22,818 nucleotides of DNA, from NCBI RefSeq assembly GCF_000003605.2, contig NW_003126388.1:414417-437234 (forward strand), given 5' to 3'. A program made the translations under genes and the position numbers. How positions within the stretch are numbered: position 1 is the stretch's first letter; every line of letters begins with the position of its first letter. Source of the stretch: Saccoglossus kowalevskii. Taxonomy: Eukaryota; Hemichordata; Enteropneusta; Harrimaniidae. The notes below the pieces were generated by a model. The model ran no database searches. It saw only the letters and a program-made list of their open reading frames with translations, and had not been told where the DNA came from. Shown one piece after another: positions 19,196 to 22,818 of the stretch.

Positions 19196-22100
19196 CTAAA
19201 ACAACAAAATATTGAATTAAAAGTGGTTTAACTATTCCTCGTGTGCTACCAACGGGTCTGAGCGTCTACAGACAGTTATATATGCGAATGTACTGACTTG
19301 GTGTGTAGACACAATTTTATCGAAATATATGTTATCCACGACGCGTTCGATGCTTTCACTGCCATATATCATTCAGTTTAGTAATTACATACATTTCGCT
19401 CATAGGATTGACATATTATCCCATAATCACTGACGTCATCATCAATAATGATTCCTGATCGAAATATACAAGAGTATTTACCTCCTCTGCTGTTGCTGCG
19501 CCGACAACCAAAGGTGAGAGCGATCCAGCAATACTACCAGCTGTGTTAGCAATACCGAATAAAATACCACCGAATTTAGGTGCAATCTCAACGTGGTTAA
19601 CTTTAAAACCAGGTGTGTTACAACCACTAAAACCAGAAGATATTGTGATGAACAAGACTGCCAGCCCACGGTTACAGCCCATCTGTCCACCCATCATTAA
19701 GAAAACAGCCGGCAAAAACATACCTGAAAAAACACGTTAAGTGTATATTATAAATTATTCATTATAATAAAAAAACATAATCCTCCACAAGATCGTTTAT
19801 CATTTGTTAATATCTGAATCTTAGATACAGATATCTGATTGATTGAATCCTATAATGCATATATACAAGATAACCCAGGTTTCACCTCCGAAACTGAAAG
19901 AACCAATCAGAACACAGACAAAACGCTCTATAACTTGCACATCCCTTGGTATATCTCAGTCACTACCACTATTGATGTTCGCATTTTGTACTTCTGTGCG
20001 TACAATTAAATATTCGATCATCGATTGTTTATATCCAACCAAATAGACCATTTTCCGTTCACTGCGAGAATCACGCGTTATGCGTGAAATCGAACGTAAA
20101 AACGGGACAAACAAAGGTCATAGCGTCGTAGTCGCGTCAAACATCGCGTGGGATTCGACAAACGCGAAAGTATTTCGGGGACATTTCCATGCTTAATAAT
20201 GTGCTGTCCACATTTGATGATAGGCAATTTCGATATTCGGAAGCAATATTCCTCTGTCGAAGATCAGCCGGTCAATGTAAGCTACGAAATAAAGAAATTC
20301 TAGTTCCAAATCAAATCGTTCGATTTTTGCGGCAGACGTTCGACGCGCGTCTTTCATGCATCTCGCGAGATCTCGCAATTGTACGGAAAATCACCTATTG
20401 GCTATAACTATAAGAATTAAACTATTTGTTTTTACTAGTATTAATATGTATTGGAACAAAAAGTGCATCGTCGGATTTGCACCATGTCAATGGAAATACA
20501 TTAGGATCGTTGGCGATTGCGTTTGTTCATATAATCGCAAATGTAAATGTGACAGCATGATATAACTAAACTATTTTGTGGTGTGGATCTTATTATCACT
20601 GTTAAATACCCTAGTGTGGCGTGTATAGGCCGTGCACTGTAAAACTCGTATGTTTGCATTTCTGCTGTGACAACGTTGTTCTATTAATAGGGGTACATAC
20701 ATGTATATTTAATAACAGCAGAAAACAACTATTTTATCGCTATTGTATCTTCTGATGCGATCAGCTGGTTCTTGCCAACCATTCACTGCGCGCGCAAAGC
20801 GTAAACAAAAACAACGGCATATAATTCCTCAATGCGATTAATATTAATAGATACGCATATATCTATCATTACCCAATGACGTCAGTACTCTTCTCACTTG
20901 GATTGTTGACATAATGTATCTCTGTCTGGTATAGTCCGCTAACCAAGCGTAAAATACTTTAAACGTCCATATAGCAAGTGATGATAAAGAAGACATGAAA
21001 CCGTTCTATGTGTGAAAGAATATAAATTTCTGTATTTATAACTACAAGTTTATGTAACGAAAAGGTGACATGTTTTTTACTCCCGTGTGCTTCGCACACA
21101 AGGGGAGTCTTTGCAGTTACCATGTGTGTGTGTGTGTGGGGGGGGGGGGGTATGTGTGTGTCTGTCTGTGTGTCTGTCCGTTCCACTGATATCTCAAGAA
21201 CAGTATTTTGGTTTTGTAATGAAACTTAATTGGTGTATAGATGCTCTTGTCTAATGCGCAGATTTGATTAGGTTTTGGTTGAAATCCATACATATTAATT
21301 ACCTGATTTGCATGATAATTAGCTAATTTTTAGCAGTTCCTTGACTGTTCTACTGATATATAAAGAGCCATTCATTAGATTTTGATAAACTTGGTATAAA
21401 TATATATATGCTCTGGACCAATGCACAGATGTTAACCTAATTTGCATAATGATTAGTAAATTTTTGGCTTTTCCACTGATATCTCAGGTACTAATCATCA
21501 CATTTCAATGAAACTTACATAGATACATAGGACGATGAACAGACAGATATGTGAAATATTAATTACCTAATTTGCATTATTAATCAATGTTCAGCTTTTG
21601 ATTTCAAGGACTATTACTTCAATACTTTTCAATGAAACTTTGTACATAGATGCTTTAGAACAATTCAAAGACCTGATTAGTTTCAGGTTAAAATCAGTGC
21701 CTATTAATTACCTAATTTGGATAATTAGCAAATTATCAGCTTTTACACTGATATCACATGTACTAATTATTTCATTTCAATGAAACTTGGTACATTGATG
21801 CTCCAGAACAATGCACAGACCCACTCAGTTTCGTGTTAAAATCAGATCATATTAATTACCTATTTTGTATAATAAATCATAATCTTGGTTCTAGTCACAT
21901 TTCAATGAAACTTTGTACATAGATGGACTGTGGCAGTACTTATCTTAATTCAACGAATCTTGGTACATATGTACTCTAACACAATATGATGATCAAATTA
22001 GTTTTAGGTTTATATACATCTATAATAATTACCTAATTTGCATAATAATTTACTTTTCAGCTTTCCACTAATTTAGTTAGGATTACCCATCACATTATAA

Positions 22101-22739
22101 TTAAATTTTGTACATGTCCGTTCTGAAACTATATACAGACCTAAACATATGCATAATAATTGCTTAATTTGTATAATAATTCATTTGGTTCATTGAGGTA
22201 ATCCACAGACATGATTAGTTTAATGTTGATAAACAAGCATATCTATTATTATCCCATTTCTGATATCTAAAAAATTCAGATTTAAATTGAATTCATCACA
22301 GAGGTGCTCTGGAACTTATTAGACTAAAACCTATGGATGAAAAATCAAAATATTTCTGTATGTATTATAAATGTTATGCATCTTAAATAGCAGACAAAAA
22401 TTATTTGCCAAACTTCTTGTTTGAAAATCAAATCTTAAATTTTGAATTGATTTTAATGTGTCTCCAATACTCCCATCACACGGGAGTTCTTTCTAAGCTT
22501 TATTTGATTAATTACACTGCTTGTCGTAATGTTACTGAACTGGGTACACCAAGTGTGGCAAGAGCGTACACACCAGAATCCAAACCTACCGCTCCCAGGT
22601 TGAAGCCAAGTATTTGATCCATGTATTGCGGAAGACTTGTCAGTAGAGTATAGCTACCCCAGCTGCTGCAAAAGTGACCAATTGTGAGGCCCCACACTTG
22701 TGGTGATTTGAATATGGAGAGCCATGGAACTCGCCAACC
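18959..22739 (-). CDS. SLC17-like: Gene B: 3' half of a second SLC17-family transporter (exons 7-10), upstream part outside window
   Basis: Four exons: 22739-22590, 21005-20873, 19723-19482, 19195-18959, joined in frame for 762 nt (253 residues plus TAA). They match exons 7-10 of gene A with the same phases (0,0,1,0), and the first three have identical lengths (150, 133, 242). The pieces carry helices 7-12, including [40 protein letters not shown] and [10 protein letters not shown]. By eye the products differ at 4 of 50 (exon 7), 8 of 45 (exon 8) and 15 of 80 (exon 9) positions. No stop or frameshift breaks the visible part, so it looks functional. Helices 1-6 would lie beyond 22818, so substrate-deciding residues cannot be compared. 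The gene order is head-to-tail with gene A and points to tandem duplication. Confidence 0.95.
19482..19723 (-). CDS. Gene B exon 9
   Basis: Contains [42 protein letters not shown] and ILFGIANTAGSIAGSLSPL, covering helices 9-11. Acceptor TTTTTTCAG, donor GAG|GTAAAT, phase 1 in and 0 out. Confidence 0.97.
19724..20872. other. Gene B intron 8
   Basis: A 1149-bp intron between gene B exons 8 and 9. The only recognised content is the dispersed repeat copy at 20120-20175. Surrounding sequence near 20050-20400 is locally CpG-richer than the rest of the intron. Confidence 0.6.
20120..20175 (-). repeat. Dispersed repeat, copy 2 (gene B intron 8)
   Basis: Reverse complement matches 2978-3034, with the shared core GTCGAATCCCACGCGATGTT. 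Confidence 0.7.
20873..21005 (-). CDS. Gene B exon 8
   Basis: Starts NGFMSSLSSLAIWTFKVFYA, then [13 protein letters not shown] and VRRVLTSLG. Acceptor CACACATAG, donor TTGG|GTAATG, the same donor hexamer as gene A. A lysine sits inside helix 8 (TFKVF) where gene A has threonine. Confidence 0.94.
21122..21180 (+). repeat. (TG)n and poly-G tract
   Basis: Alternating TG, a run of about 13 G and then TGTC repeats, inside the 1.4-kb element. Likely polymorphic in length and error-prone in assembly. Confidence 0.85.
21184..22260 (+). repeat. Degenerate tandem array, period about 140 bp
   Basis: At least six units share TTAATTACCTAATTTGCATAAT, CAGCTTTTCCACTGATATCTCA (either may be mutated) and TTTCAATGAAACTTNGTACATAGATGCT in fixed order. 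The TTACCTAATTTGCAT word recurs near 21295, 21434, 21560, 21704, 21853, 22028 and 22162, spaced 126-175 bp. The units have diverged, so the array is old. Confidence 0.8.
22590..22739 (-). CDS. Gene B exon 7
   Basis: Starts [20 protein letters not shown], then [20 protein letters not shown]. Acceptor TCTTTCAG, donor GCG|GTAGGT, phase 0 at both ends. The open frame continues past the donor to 22512, but those residues do not match the family and are intron. Confidence 0.95.
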
Positions 22740-22818
22740 CTGAAAGAATGCAAAGTAATATCATGATTTATATTTCAGTCAGTTTGACAGTGGTTGCCAT
22801 GACATATACTGATAAATG

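Larger units (their letters stand above)
21079..22487. mobile_element. 1.4-kb non-autonomous element with palindromic ends, inserted in gene B intron 7
   Basis: Starts ACTCCCGTGTG (21079-21089) and ends CACACGGGAGT (22477-22487), a perfect 11-bp inverted repeat. Each end is itself a hairpin: ACTCCC...GGGAGT at 21079-21108, containing the palindrome GTGTGCTTCGCACAC, and again at 22469-22487. The interior has a TG/G run and a degenerate tandem array, with no coding capacity. A clear target duplication is not visible, so the class (Helitron-like, TIR or other) is open. Confidence 0.7.

Noticed and set aside
22512-22589. Read-through of gene B exon 7 into VGLDSGVYALATLGVPSS
   Set aside because: A clean GTAGGT donor lies at 22589 and the residues beyond do not match gene A or the family.

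Overview
The window looks like nuclear DNA of an invertebrate animal. It is AT-rich, coding exons are short and interrupted by GT-AG introns, and many degenerate transposon pieces are scattered through it. A marine invertebrate, perhaps a deuterostome such as a hemichordate, would fit the repeat style and the transporter sequences, but nothing here proves the lineage. There is no bacterial operon, CRISPR array, rRNA or convincing tRNA.

The main content is two tandem, same-direction genes on the minus strand for SLC17-family (sialin / type I phosphate / vesicular glutamate transporter-like) 12-helix membrane transporters. Gene A is complete: ten exons from an ATG at 13717 down to a TGA at 6837 join in frame into a 510-residue protein. 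Gene B enters from the right edge and shows only its last four exons (22739 down to 18959), equivalent to exons 7-10 of gene A, with the same exon lengths (except the last) and the same intron phases. The exon 7 products are about 92% identical, and exons 8-9 a little over 80%.

Left of gene A (1-6836) I find no confident gene. It holds a weak possible exon (561-905), the 3' end of a LINE retrotransposon (987-1338), a tiny terminal-inverted-repeat element flanked by TTAA (3314-3440), a GC-rich repeat block with an inverted repeat (3840-4450), and a 203-bp element flanked by CAACG duplications (5350-5562). Introns of gene A hold a nested foldback element (7794-8325), a 297-bp dispersed repeat (8322-8618, with an inverted copy at 13152-13449), a 48-bp tandem repeat (10847-10990) and a GGAT/GAAT microsatellite (12094-12222).

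The 5 kb between the genes (13.7-18.96 kb) is mostly unrecognised, with a CTCF-like motif at 16057-16070, an unidentified 69-codon ORF (14808-15017) and a decayed LINE reverse-transcriptase piece (18718-18957) that meets the stop codon of gene B. Intron 7 of gene B carries a 1.4-kb element (21079-22487) made of a degenerate array of about 140 bp repeats between matching palindromic ends. Its length almost exactly accounts for the difference from the gene A intron.

I see no evidence for a new multi-gene system. The noteworthy biology is the tandem transporter pair and how mobile elements have reshaped its introns and one 3' end.
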